Assembly (NCBI GenBank): GCA_009840115.1
Contig: VXOJ01000061.1
Location: forward strand, 1 to 36,919
Source: Gemmatimonadales bacterium
Lineage (GTDB): Bacteria; Gemmatimonadota; Gemmatimonadetes; Palauibacterales; Palauibacteraceae
Direction of reading: 5' to 3'
DNA: 36,919 bases
A program made the position numbers and the translations under genes. Under the pieces are notes generated by a model, which did not search any database, was not told the origin of the DNA, and worked only from the letters and a program-made list of their open reading frames with translations. Shown in pieces: positions 1-7,271 of the stretch. Position 1 is the stretch's first letter; each line of letters starts with the position of its first letter.

Positions 1-72
1 TTTTTTATTCCCATCCACTCCGCCATACCCCTCTTTCTTCTACGTCTGGGGGGCTGTTTTATTTTTATAACA
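1..72. other. AT-rich left edge, likely foreign or artefactual
   Basis: About 29 of the first 70 bases are G or C, against 48 of the next 70. The change is abrupt near position 72 and coincides with the point where the PlsY reading frame stops resembling its family: the residues after VPVWLFPA become CYKNKTAPQT and then stop. I see no gene in this stretch. It may be a chimeric assembly end, a recombination junction or a real AT-rich insertion. Confidence 0.6.
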
Positions 73-288
73 CGCCGGGAAGAGCCACACGGGCACGAAC
101 CCCTTCAGCAGATCCACGACGAGCACACCCACGGCCGGGAAGAACCCGAGGACCCGGTAGGCGTTCGTGGAGCCGAGGTTGCCGCTCCCCTCCCGCCGGA
201 GGTCGTACCCGTAGGCGCGCCCGACGAGGTAGCTCGTGGGGAAGGCCCCGATGAGATAGGCGGCGAGCGTCAGGAGGGGTGCGGTCAT
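40..288 (-). CDS. plsY: Glycerol-3-phosphate acyltransferase PlsY, C-terminally truncated
   Basis: PlsY transfers an acyl group from acyl-phosphate to glycerol-3-phosphate in the inner membrane, the first step of phospholipid synthesis. The visible 82 residues start at the ATG at 286-288 and carry the family's first membrane helix (residues 3-15), the conserved SGNLGSTNAYRVLG segment (residues 37-49) and the start of the next helix with DLLKGFVPVWL. Family members are usually about 200 residues, so more than half is missing. True homology ends near position 72; the last ten residues to the stop at 40-42 come from the AT-rich edge. The ATG overlaps the der stop codon by 4 nt (ATGA), which suggests translational coupling. 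The order DUF512-der-plsY is also common in Clostridia. Confidence 0.85.
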   Translation of the reverse strand: MTAPLLTLAAYLIGAFPTSYLVGRAYGYDLRREGSGNLGSTNAYRVLGFFPAVGVLVVDLLKGFVPVWLFPACYKNKTAPQT

Positions 289-1610
289 TCCCGCCCCGAA
301 CGCTTCCTGAGCTTGATCCGGATGGGAGATCCCTCGAATCCCCAGGCCTCCCGGAAGCCGGCGACGAGGTATCTCACATAGTGCTCCTTCAGGTCGTGCG
401 GCCGGTTGGACCAGAGTACGAACTGCGGCGGGGACGCCGCCACCTGGCTGCCGTACAGCAGCCGCACGTCGCCCCGCCCGCCCTGGGGAGGCTGCCGGCG
501 CGCGACGAGCTGTTGAAGGACTTCGTTCACCTCCGCCGTGGGCACCCGCCGCGCCCGCGCCTCCCGCACCTCGAACGCGAGGTCGATGGCCTTCCGCACC
601 CGTTTCCCCGTCAACGCCGAACAGGTGATGATGGGCACCCAGCGAAGGTAGTGCGCGCGCTCGCGGAGTTCGCGCTCGAAGCCCGCCAGCGCCGAGGGTC
701 CGCGGTCCTCGATCAGGTCCCACTTGTTGGCGACGAACACGAGGCCCTTCCCTTCGTCCCACGCCTCGTGCCCGATCCGGAAATCCTGGTTCGCCGCACC
801 GGCCTGCGTATCCACGAGGAGGAGACAGACATCGGCCCGGTCGATGGCCGAGGCCGCCCGCAGCCGCCCGAGGAATTCGAGGTCATCCACGATGCGGGCC
901 CGGCGCCGGAGGCCCGCGGTGTCGATGAGACGGATGCGGCGCCCGTCCAGGACGAGGTCCGTGTCGATGGCGTCGCGGGTCGTCCCCGCCTCCTCGTGGA
1001 CGATGACGCGGTCTTCTCCGAGGAGACGGTTCACGAAGCTCGACTTGCCCACGTTGGGCCGCCCGATGACCGCGATGCGGATGTCGGCGTCGCCCTCTTC
1101 CGTCTCCGGCGACTCCGGGAGGGCCGCGACCACGCGGTCGAGGAGGTCCCCCGACCCCTTGCCGCTGAGGGCCGCGAGCGGCGTGGGGTCGCCGAGGCCG
1201 AGTTCGTAGAAGTCGACGTGCCCGATCGCGCCGCCGAGTTCGTCGAGCTTGTTCGCGGCGACGATCACGGGCAGGCCCGAGCGCCGCAGGAGGTCCGCGA
1301 CGTGGCGGTCCACGGGCTGGACCCCGTCCCGGCCGTCCACGACGAAGACGACGACGTCCGCGTGGCCGATCGCGGTCTCGGCCTGGCGGCGCACCTCGAC
1401 GTCGATGCGTTCATCCGGCCGCACGACGAGGCCCCCGGTGTCGACGAGCAGGAAGCGCCGCCCGGCCCATTCCGCCTCGGCGAACTGCCGGTCCCGCGTG
1501 ACGCCGGGGCGTTCGGCGACGATCGCGACGCGGCGCCTCAGGATCCGGTTGAAGAGCGTCGACTTGCCGACGTTTGGGCGGCCCACGATGGCGACCGTGC
1601 GGAGAGCCAT
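285..1610 (-). CDS. der: GTPase Der (EngA), ribosome assembly
   Basis: Der is a tandem-domain GTPase needed for maturation of the 50S ribosomal subunit. The 441-residue product has two complete G domains. The first P-loop, GRPNVGKS, is at residues 10-17, with DTGG at 57-60 and NKLD at 120-123. The second P-loop is at residues 183-190 and is followed by DTAG and NKWD. The KH-like C-terminal domain ends in the typical basic tail (IRIKLRKRSGRE). The ATG at 1608-1610 gives the usual family length; the frame stays open further upstream, but that part is not Der-like and overlaps the previous gene. It starts 11 nt after the DUF512 gene and overlaps plsY by 4 nt, so the three probably form one operon. 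Confidence 0.97.
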   Translation of the reverse strand: MALRTVAIVGRPNVGKSTLFNRILRRRVAIVAERPGVTRDRQFAEAEWAGRRFLLVDTGGLVVRPDERIDVEVRRQAETAIGHADVVVFVVDGRDGVQPVDRHVADLLRRSGLPVIVAANKLDELGGAIGHVDFYELGLGDPTPLAALSGKGSGDLLDRVVAALPESPETEEGDADIRIAVIGRPNVGKSSFVNRLLGEDRVIVHEEAGTTRDAIDTDLVLDGRRIRLIDTAGLRRRARIVDDLEFLGRLRAASAIDRADVCLLLVDTQAGAANQDFRIGHEAWDEGKGLVFVANKWDLIEDRGPSALAGFERELRERAHYLRWVPIITCSALTGKRVRKAIDLAFEVREARARRVPTAEVNEVLQQLVARRQPPQGGRGDVRLLYGSQVAASPPQFVLWSNRPHDLKEHYVRYLVAGFREAWGFEGSPIRIKLRKRSGRE

Positions 1611-1621
1611 CGGTATCGCCG

Positions 1622-2899
1622 CTAGAGCCGCGAGAGGACGTCGACGAGGTCGTGGGAAGGCTCGACCCGGCGGCCGGGAAAATCGGCCTGCAGTTCGGAG
1701 AGGCTGACGTCGTCGAGAAAGAGGTCGCCGTCGTTCAGCGCCTGCGCCGAGAACAGGGCCACGTCGAAGTCCCCCGCGCCGCGAAGTGCGCTCCGGTGAT
1801 CCGCGCCCGGCAGGAGGCCGGCCGTCGTGACCGTCGGCCCGTACAGCGTGTTCTCGGCCGCCACCGTCGACACCTCGGCGCCGGTGCGTCGCGCGATGCG
1901 GCCCGCGAGGCGGGTCAGCGTCGGCCCCATCGAGGTCCCCGTGACCGCTACGACGCGGCACCCTTCCAGCGGGTGGAGCGCCTCCAGCTGTCCGGTCACG
2001 CGATCCGTCAGGGTAGAGATCGCCCCGACGCCGTTGCTCTCGAGTTCATGGTCGTCGAAGTACCCGGCGCCGGGCGGCTCGAGTCCCGCCTGCAGGTACA
2101 TTTCGTCGGCGGCGTAGCACCACCCCTGCCCCCGCTCCGACAGCGCCCGCTCGCGGATCGCGTCCACGGCGTCGAGCGCCTCGCGACATTCCTCCGGTTC
2201 GAGCGTCCGCCCGCCCAGCGCCGCGTTCCACGTGGTCAGGCCCACGGGTACGATGGAGAGCGACCGGATCGCCTCCCCGCGGCGATAGAGGTCTTCGATC
2301 GTTCGCCTCAGGTGTTCGCCGTCGTTCACCTCCGGACAGAGGACGACCTGCGCGTGCACGACGATGCGGCCCTCGGCCAGCCGGTCGAGATCCTGTCCGA
2401 TATTCGCGCTCCGAGGGTTCTTCAGCATCCCCAGCCGGACCGCGGGGTCCGTCGAGTGGACGCTCACGTAGAGCGGGGACAGCCGCTGTTCGAATATCCG
2501 GTCCCAGTCATCCGGACGCAGGTTCGTCAGCGTGATGTAGTGGCCGTGCAGGAAGGACAGCCGATAGTCGTCATCCTTCACATAGAGGGGCGCCCGAAGC
2601 TTGTCGAATTTCGGGTTTCCCTTCACGAAGCAGAAGGGGCACGCGTTCGTGCAGCGGCGGATCTTGTCGGGCTCCGGGACGATGCCGAGGGGTTCGTCCG
2701 CCGGTTTCTCGATCTCGAACAGGAACCGCTCACCGGACCGCTGCTCGGTGAGCACCCGGAGCGTCGGCTCCGCCTGGTAGAAGAGAAGGTCCAGGCCGTC
2801 CCGGATGGGCTTGTCGTTGATCTCGAGCACGGCGAGACCCGCCGGCAGCTCGAGATCTGCGGCGATCGAACCCGGCTCGACGCTGGCGATTCGAATCAT
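1622..2899 (-). CDS. DUF512 protein: PDZ-like domain plus radical-SAM-type FeS motif
   Basis: This 425-residue protein has the DUF512 architecture. An N-terminal PDZ-like segment (residues 1-55, with SVEPGSIAADL and VLEINDKPI) is followed by a CX3CX2C cluster at C83, C87 and C90 (CTNACPFC), the radical-SAM spacing for binding a 4Fe-4S cluster. The DUF512 region fills the C-terminal half, with a conserved VAVTGTSMGPT segment. The substrate and reaction of this family are unknown to me. Its position directly upstream of der matches the order seen in Clostridia, which hints at a link to ribosome assembly, but that is inference only. The ATG at 2897-2899 is preceded by 130 nt without a gene, so a promoter for the DUF512-der-plsY operon may lie there. 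Confidence 0.88.
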   Translation of the reverse strand: MIRIASVEPGSIAADLELPAGLAVLEINDKPIRDGLDLLFYQAEPTLRVLTEQRSGERFLFEIEKPADEPLGIVPEPDKIRRCTNACPFCFVKGNPKFDKLRAPLYVKDDDYRLSFLHGHYITLTNLRPDDWDRIFEQRLSPLYVSVHSTDPAVRLGMLKNPRSANIGQDLDRLAEGRIVVHAQVVLCPEVNDGEHLRRTIEDLYRRGEAIRSLSIVPVGLTTWNAALGGRTLEPEECREALDAVDAIRERALSERGQGWCYAADEMYLQAGLEPPGAGYFDDHELESNGVGAISTLTDRVTGQLEALHPLEGCRVVAVTGTSMGPTLTRLAGRIARRTGAEVSTVAAENTLYGPTVTTAGLLPGADHRSALRGAGDFDVALFSAQALNDGDLFLDDVSLSELQADFPGRRVEPSHDLVDVLSRL

Positions 2900-2925
2900 G
2901 GTTTAGCAGCCCGTGGCAAACCCCT

Positions 2926-2942
2926 GCTAGCGCGAGGCTAGC
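2926..2942. repeat. Short inverted repeat GCTAGC-GCGAG-GCTAGC
   Basis: Two copies of the self-complementary hexamer GCTAGC, separated by 5 nt, lie 27 nt upstream of the DUF512 start codon. They could form a small hairpin or serve as a dyad operator. Position relative to the gene is suggestive, but nothing else supports a function. Confidence 0.4.
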
Positions 2943-3017
2943 GGGCCGCCCCGGCTTCCCGGGAGCGGCCCGTGCCTGGATCCGCGGCCGGGCGGGCCAT
3001 GCCCCGGCCAGGCACGG
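2943..3017 (-). terminator. Two stacked GC-rich inverted repeats after the TPR gene, possible terminator
   Basis: Two dyads lie between the stop of the TPR gene and the DUF512 gene. In the first, CCGTGCCTGG (2970-2979) pairs with CCAGGCACGG (3008-3017) across a 28-nt loop. In the second, GGGCCGC (2943-2949) pairs with GCGGCCC (2965-2971). No T-run follows on the minus strand, so this is not a classical intrinsic terminator. It could still stop transcription or protect the mRNA 3' end. Confidence 0.45.
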
Positions 3018-3029
3018 TCTGCCGGGCGG

Positions 3030-4358
3030 TCAGCCGCCGATCGTTCCGTACCGGAACCCGGCCAGGGGCACGTCGGACTGGATCTCGAAGGTGAAGCTGC
3101 CGGAATCGGCCCCGAAGGCCTGCGTATGCTCCGTGACGACCTGCCCGCCGCCGTCGACGAACTCGAACGCCATCTGCAGCGTGCCGGAGGCGGTGCGGTT
3201 CGTAAACGCGAGCTGCACGATGTACCGGCCGTTCGCGGCAGGGGCCATCTGCGCGAACGTGACGGAGAGCGGCAACTCCTGCTCCACGCCCATGGCCTCC
3301 ATCGCCTGCTCGTTCATTTCGGCGCGTCCGAGCGCCTGGAACTTCAACTGGTGAGCGAGCGCATCGTAGGGATACCACTGCGTCAAGGTGTCCGCGAGCG
3401 CGATGACGGGCCCGGGCCGGCCCGACTGGATGGAGGCGTTGACGTAGTTCTCCATCGCTTCCTTGCTGTAGGCGTTCCCCTCGCGGGCGTTCGCGAAGGC
3501 GGTCGCCGCGTCCGGGAAATTCTGGGCGTTGTAGAACCCCACACCGACTTCGAGCCACTGCTGGTACGTCAGATCCGCTCGCTCCAGGGTTTCGGCATAG
3601 ATCGCGGCCGACTCCTCGGCCTGCCCCTCATCGGCCAGGACTCCCGCATACTGGATCTGGATCACGACATCGTCCGGATTCCCGGCGAGGTAGTCGCGGT
3701 ACGTCTGGAGGGCTTCATCCGCCCTGCCTTCCGCCGCCAGCATTTCGCCGAGTCCGCGGACGATGCCGCGCAGCGACTCCGTGTCCGCGTCGGGAATGTC
3801 CGCGGCGAGCGCGGCCTGGTACGTCTCGATCGCACCCGCGTTGTCGCCCAGTTGGGACTGCAGGAGGGCCGCATTGCTGTACGTGCGGAGGTCGGGATTG
3901 AAATCGTTCGCAAGCACGAAGGCGTCGAGCGCCGTCTCGTAGTCGGATGCGCCGTAGGCCGTCACACCCTGGTTGTAGAGCCGGACCCAGGCGTTGTACC
4001 GCTGTGCCTGCCCGTGCATCATGCACTCGGGCGCCGCGGTGGCGTCGTAGCGGTCAAGAAACTCCACGGCAGCCGGGAAGTTGCCGAGACCTATCTGGAT
4101 CTGGGCGCCCAGCAGGGGGACCACCGGGTTGTCGCTGTCCAGATCCGATCCGAGCGCCGCCCACGCCTCCTCGAAGATGGTCGTGCTGTCGGCGGCCGTC
4201 GGGGCCTCGGTGAGTCTCTGAATCGCCTCCGAAGCCGTCGAGGCCGCGCTGTTCGCGTCGAACTCGCATTCCTGCCCGAAGAGTCCCGCGGAAGTGAAGA
4301 TCGACGCGAGGGTGGCGGCGGTCGCCGCTCTCGCGCCAGTACGCACCATGTTCGACAT
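3030..4358 (-). CDS. Exported tetratricopeptide-repeat protein
   Basis: This 442-residue protein begins with a likely signal peptide: basic MSNMVRTGAR, then a hydrophobic stretch ending near GLFGQ at about residue 29. The mature part, from roughly residue 70 to 330, is a chain of helical TPR-like units recognisable from A-x3-Y/F-x3-L patterns such as NQGVTAYGASDYETALDAF and GVGFYNAQNFPDAATAF. The last 80 residues look like a beta-rich domain. Cysteines are rare, and no lipobox is visible. Such proteins usually act as scaffolds in the periplasm or at the outer membrane; the partner is unknown. It is probably its own transcription unit, with a 102-nt gap upstream (after thrC) and inverted repeats downstream. 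Confidence 0.75.
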   Translation of the reverse strand: MSNMVRTGARAATAATLASIFTSAGLFGQECEFDANSAASTASEAIQRLTEAPTAADSTTIFEEAWAALGSDLDSDNPVVPLLGAQIQIGLGNFPAAVEFLDRYDATAAPECMMHGQAQRYNAWVRLYNQGVTAYGASDYETALDAFVLANDFNPDLRTYSNAALLQSQLGDNAGAIETYQAALAADIPDADTESLRGIVRGLGEMLAAEGRADEALQTYRDYLAGNPDDVVIQIQYAGVLADEGQAEESAAIYAETLERADLTYQQWLEVGVGFYNAQNFPDAATAFANAREGNAYSKEAMENYVNASIQSGRPGPVIALADTLTQWYPYDALAHQLKFQALGRAEMNEQAMEAMGVEQELPLSVTFAQMAPAANGRYIVQLAFTNRTASGTLQMAFEFVDGGGQVVTEHTQAFGADSGSFTFEIQSDVPLAGFRYGTIGG

Positions 4359-4460
4359 CGCTCTGAACCCCTGTTTCTGTTTTGAGTCGCAACCACGGTC
4401 AAGGTAGCCGGAAGCCCCCCGCAGCGCACGGAGCCCCGCGCGGGGTTGCGACCGCCCGCG
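4359..4460 (-). other. Gap between thrC and the TPR gene with a 12-nt perfect palindrome
   Basis: The palindrome CCCCGCGCGGGG sits at 4434-4445, 15 nt after the thrC stop, and could form a GC-rich terminator stem, though no T-run follows it. Further on, TTGACC at 4402-4397 on the minus strand resembles a -35 box, but no convincing -10 box follows at 16-18 nt. This gap plausibly separates thrC transcription from the TPR gene. Confidence 0.4.
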
Positions 4461-5600
4461 CTAGTACGTGAGGAGGTGTGCGGTGTTGAAGAGGACGACG
4501 GTCTCGCCATCGCGCAACTCCCCGGCTCGCCGGAGTTCGCGCGCTCCCGCGAGCGTAGCTCCGCCCTCGATCGAGGCCCCCACGCCGGCCGCGCCGAGTT
4601 CGAGGGCGCCATCCTTCATCGCCTCGTCGGAAACGGCGACCCCGCCTCCGCCCGATTCGCGGATGGCTTCCAGCATCAGGAAGTCTCCGAGCGCGCCCGG
4701 GACGCGAAGCCCCCAGGCTTCGGTCGAGGCGTTTCGCCACGGCTCGGCGTACGTCTCGCCCGCCGCATGCGCCCGCACGATGGGCGCGCAGCCCGTGCCC
4801 TGCACGGCATAGAGCCGCGTGTCCCCGTCGACCAGGCCGAGTTCCCGCAGTTCCGCCAGCGTCTTGGCGCTGCCGATGAGGCCGGTGCCGCCACCGGTGG
4901 GATAGACGATGGCGTCGGGCGCCCTCCAGCCGAGGGCTTCGACAATCTCGAGCATCATCGTCTTCTTCCCTTCGATCCGGTACGGCTCCTTCAGCGTGGA
5001 GATGTTGAACGCGCCCGTTTCCGCGCCGTATTCGGCGGAGAGGCGGCCGCATTCGTCGATGAGTCCGTCGACCCGGACGATGTCCGCGCCGTAGTGCTCG
5101 CAGCGCCGGGCGACGCCCTCCGGCGTGTCTTCGGGGATAAAGAGGCGAGAGGGCACGCCCGCGCGCGCCGCGTAGGCCGCGAGGGCCGCACCCGCGTTTC
5201 CGGCGCTCGGGATGACGAGGTCGGTCGCCCCCTCGTGCACCGCCCGCGTGACGGCCGCGCAGAGGCCCCGGTCCTTGAAGCTTCCCGTGGGGTTGAGGCC
5301 CTCGTCCTTCACCATGAGCGTAAGGCCCTCGAACTCCCCTCCGATCTCGATCTCGAGCAGCGGCGTGCCGCCCTCCCCGAGCGTCACCGGATCCTCGCTC
5401 GGCTCGACGGGCATGATCTCCCGAAAGCGCCACATGCCGCCCTGTCGCCCCGTCCATGCCCGCCGCAGCGCCTCCCCGTCCAGGGCTCCGAGGTCGTAGC
5501 GGGCCAGCAGGGGCTTCGAGCAGTCCGGGTCCGGGCACACTGTGGCCAGCCCGCGGGCGACGGGTCGCTCGCAGAGGCCGCATTCGAGGCGCCAGCTCAT
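4461..5600 (-). CDS. thrC: Threonine synthase with N-terminal zinc-finger segment
   Basis: Threonine synthase is a PLP enzyme that converts O-phospho-L-homoserine to threonine and phosphate. The 379-residue product has the fold-type II lysine motif NPTGSFKDRG with the PLP lysine at K109, the SAGNAG phosphate-binding stretch at residues 132-137 and a TGGGTGL loop for the PLP phosphate. An N-terminal Cys cluster (C7, C10, C22, C27) forms a small zinc-ribbon-like segment of the type seen in the shorter bacterial and archaeal threonine synthases. The ATG at 5598-5600 follows an AAGGAG Shine-Dalgarno sequence with 8-nt spacing. It lies 19 nt after gltX and is likely cotranscribed with it. A related fold-type II enzyme is less likely given the overall match. 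Confidence 0.9.
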   Translation of the reverse strand: MSWRLECGLCERPVARGLATVCPDPDCSKPLLARYDLGALDGEALRRAWTGRQGGMWRFREIMPVEPSEDPVTLGEGGTPLLEIEIGGEFEGLTLMVKDEGLNPTGSFKDRGLCAAVTRAVHEGATDLVIPSAGNAGAALAAYAARAGVPSRLFIPEDTPEGVARRCEHYGADIVRVDGLIDECGRLSAEYGAETGAFNISTLKEPYRIEGKKTMMLEIVEALGWRAPDAIVYPTGGGTGLIGSAKTLAELRELGLVDGDTRLYAVQGTGCAPIVRAHAAGETYAEPWRNASTEAWGLRVPGALGDFLMLEAIRESGGGGVAVSDEAMKDGALELGAAGVGASIEGGATLAGARELRRAGELRDGETVVLFNTAHLLTY

Positions 5601-5619
5601 ACGCTTCGCTCCTTGTTCG

Positions 5620-7089
5620 TCAATCGCCGGTTTCCGATGGCGCGGACGGCATCGCCGCCGCGAGGCGGGCCAGGGTGCGCTCCCGTCCGAGCGCGTAGGC
5701 GACCTCGCCCAGGTCGGGGCCGTGAAGCTGCCCGGTCAGGGCGACCCGGACGGGCGGAAAGAAGGTACGCCCCGCGAGCCCGGCGTCGCGCATCGCGCCG
5801 CGAAGCGCCGCCGCGAGGGGTTCGGGTCGCCACGCCGTGTCCGCCCACGCCGCGCGGGCGAGGCGGATCGCGGTCGCGGCCGCCGGGGCGGAGAGCGACT
5901 CCCGCGCGGCGGCTTCGCCGGTCTCCGGCGCGCGGTAGATCGGCTCGACCTCGGACGCGACATCGGAGAGGAGACGCGTGCGTTTGGCGAAGACTTCCGC
6001 CGCGCGGCGGAGATCGGCGTCGTTCAGCCCCAGCCCCTCCACGTCGAGCCGCCCCGCCCAGTCGCGGGCCAGCCGCCCCGCCGGCTCCGCCCGCAGATGC
6101 TGTCCCGACAGCCAGGTCATCTTCTCCTCGTCCACCTCCGTATCGGCCGCCCCCAGCCGGGCGAGGTCGATCCGCTCCACGAGCGCCTCCCGGCTCAGGA
6201 ACTCCTCCCCGTCCTCCGAGGACCACGAGAGGAGCGACAGGTAGTTGACCACGGCATCCGGATGGAACCCCCGCTTCCGGTAGTCGAGGACCCCGGCCGC
6301 GCCGCGCCGCTTGGAAAGCTTCCCTCCCCCGGGGGCGAGGACGGTCGGGATGTGGACGAACTCCGGAGGCCTCACTCCGAAGGCGCGGTACAGGAGCACC
6401 TGCTTGGGTGTGTTCGAGAGATGGCCCACGCCCCGGATCACGTGGCTGATCTCCATCTCGATGTCGTCCACCGCGACGGCGAAGTTGTATGTGGGCCGCC
6501 CGTCGCTCCGTACGAGGACCAGGTCCCCGAGGTCGTCGCCGTCGATCGAGAGGGTGCCCTTCAGGAGATCGGTGAACTCGACGGGCCCGGGGTCCACGCG
6601 AAGCCGGATCGCGGCCTCCCGCCCCTCCGCCTCGTGGCGGCGCGCCAACTCGGCGGGAAGGTCGCGGCAGCGCGCATCGCGTCCGGTGGGCTCCCCGGCC
6701 GCGATCGCGGCCTCCCGCCTCGCCTCGAGTTCGTCCGGCCGGCAGTAGCAGCGGAAGGCCCTCCCCGACTCCAGCAGAGCCGCCGCCCGGGCCCGATGCC
6801 GGTCGGCGCGCGCCAACTGGCGGTACGGCGCGAACGCCCCCCCCTCCCGCGGGCCCTCGTCGGGGGCGATGCCGAGCCAGTCGAGGGCCTCGTAGATCAT
6901 CTCCTCCCCCCTCGGTACGGCCCGCTCGGTGTCCGTATCCTCGAGGCGGAGCACAAAGTCGCCGCCGTGCCGCCGCGCGAAGAGCCAGTTCAGGATCGCG
7001 GTGCGGGCGTTGCCCAGGTGGAGGGCTCCGGTCGGGCTCGGCGCGAAACGGGTTCGGACCCGCGCCGGCAGGGCGGTCGGAGCGGTCAC
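5620..7089 (-). CDS. gltX: Glutamate-tRNA ligase (class I)
   Basis: GluRS charges tRNA-Glu in the cytosol. The 489-residue protein shows the class I signatures: the HIGH-equivalent HLGN at residues 24-27 within APSPTGALHLGNART, and KLSKR at 257-261. Cysteines C114, C116 and C141 fit the zinc-binding insertion found in many GluRS. The start is GTG at 7087-7089. It overlaps the stop of the upstream 61-codon gene by 4 nt (GTGA) and has GAGGAGG close upstream. The reading frame is open for another 51 codons upstream, but that part is not GluRS-like and covers the neighbouring gene. I cannot tell from sequence alone whether the enzyme is discriminating or also charges tRNA-Gln; no GatCAB gene is in the window. 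Confidence 0.96.
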   Translation of the reverse strand: MTAPTALPARVRTRFAPSPTGALHLGNARTAILNWLFARRHGGDFVLRLEDTDTERAVPRGEEMIYEALDWLGIAPDEGPREGGAFAPYRQLARADRHRARAAALLESGRAFRCYCRPDELEARREAAIAAGEPTGRDARCRDLPAELARRHEAEGREAAIRLRVDPGPVEFTDLLKGTLSIDGDDLGDLVLVRSDGRPTYNFAVAVDDIEMEISHVIRGVGHLSNTPKQVLLYRAFGVRPPEFVHIPTVLAPGGGKLSKRRGAAGVLDYRKRGFHPDAVVNYLSLLSWSSEDGEEFLSREALVERIDLARLGAADTEVDEEKMTWLSGQHLRAEPAGRLARDWAGRLDVEGLGLNDADLRRAAEVFAKRTRLLSDVASEVEPIYRAPETGEAAARESLSAPAAATAIRLARAAWADTAWRPEPLAAALRGAMRDAGLAGRTFFPPVRVALTGQLHGPDLGEVAYALGRERTLARLAAAMPSAPSETGD

Positions 7090-7271
7090 GGAGCCTCCTC
7101 TTCCGCCTGGAAGCCGGCGCAGCGCAGCACGGGCAGCGTCGGATAGCGCCGGAAGCGCGGGTCCGTGCGCGAGAGCCGGCACAGGAGGAAAGCGGATCCG
7201 CGGTCGCTCCGGATCCACCGGCGGTGACGGCAGCGCGCGCACAGACCCGCGGGAGGGCGTCCTCCCCGCAT
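7086..7271 (-). CDS. Small Cys-containing protein between uvrC and gltX
   Basis: This 61-codon reading frame starts with ATG at 7269-7271, sharing one base with the uvrC stop (TGATG). A GTG one codon earlier would give a GTGA overlap. Its stop overlaps the gltX GTG by 4 nt. The product has a CX2C pair (LCARCRHRR), an SDRGSAF stretch followed by a third Cys, and a fourth in VLRCAGF, so four cysteines could bind one zinc ion. I recall similar short Cys proteins as unnamed conserved genes in high-GC bacteria, but I cannot name the family. Overlaps at both ends and an arginine-rich Cys pattern argue that it is translated. Its function is unknown. Confidence 0.7.
   Translation of the reverse strand: MRGGRPPAGLCARCRHRRWIRSDRGSAFLLCRLSRTDPRFRRYPTLPVLRCAGFQAEEEAP

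Noticed and set aside
2938..3558. 206-codon frame on the minus strand
   Set aside because: Off-frame to the TPR gene and arginine-rich; the TPR frame has a signal peptide and repeats.
4397..4402. TTGACC as a -35 promoter element for the TPR gene
   Set aside because: No acceptable -10 element lies 16-18 nt downstream, so I did not list it as a promoter.
4446..6248. 600-codon open frame on the plus strand
   Set aside because: Antisense to thrC and gltX; Pro/Arg-rich low-complexity translation without motifs.
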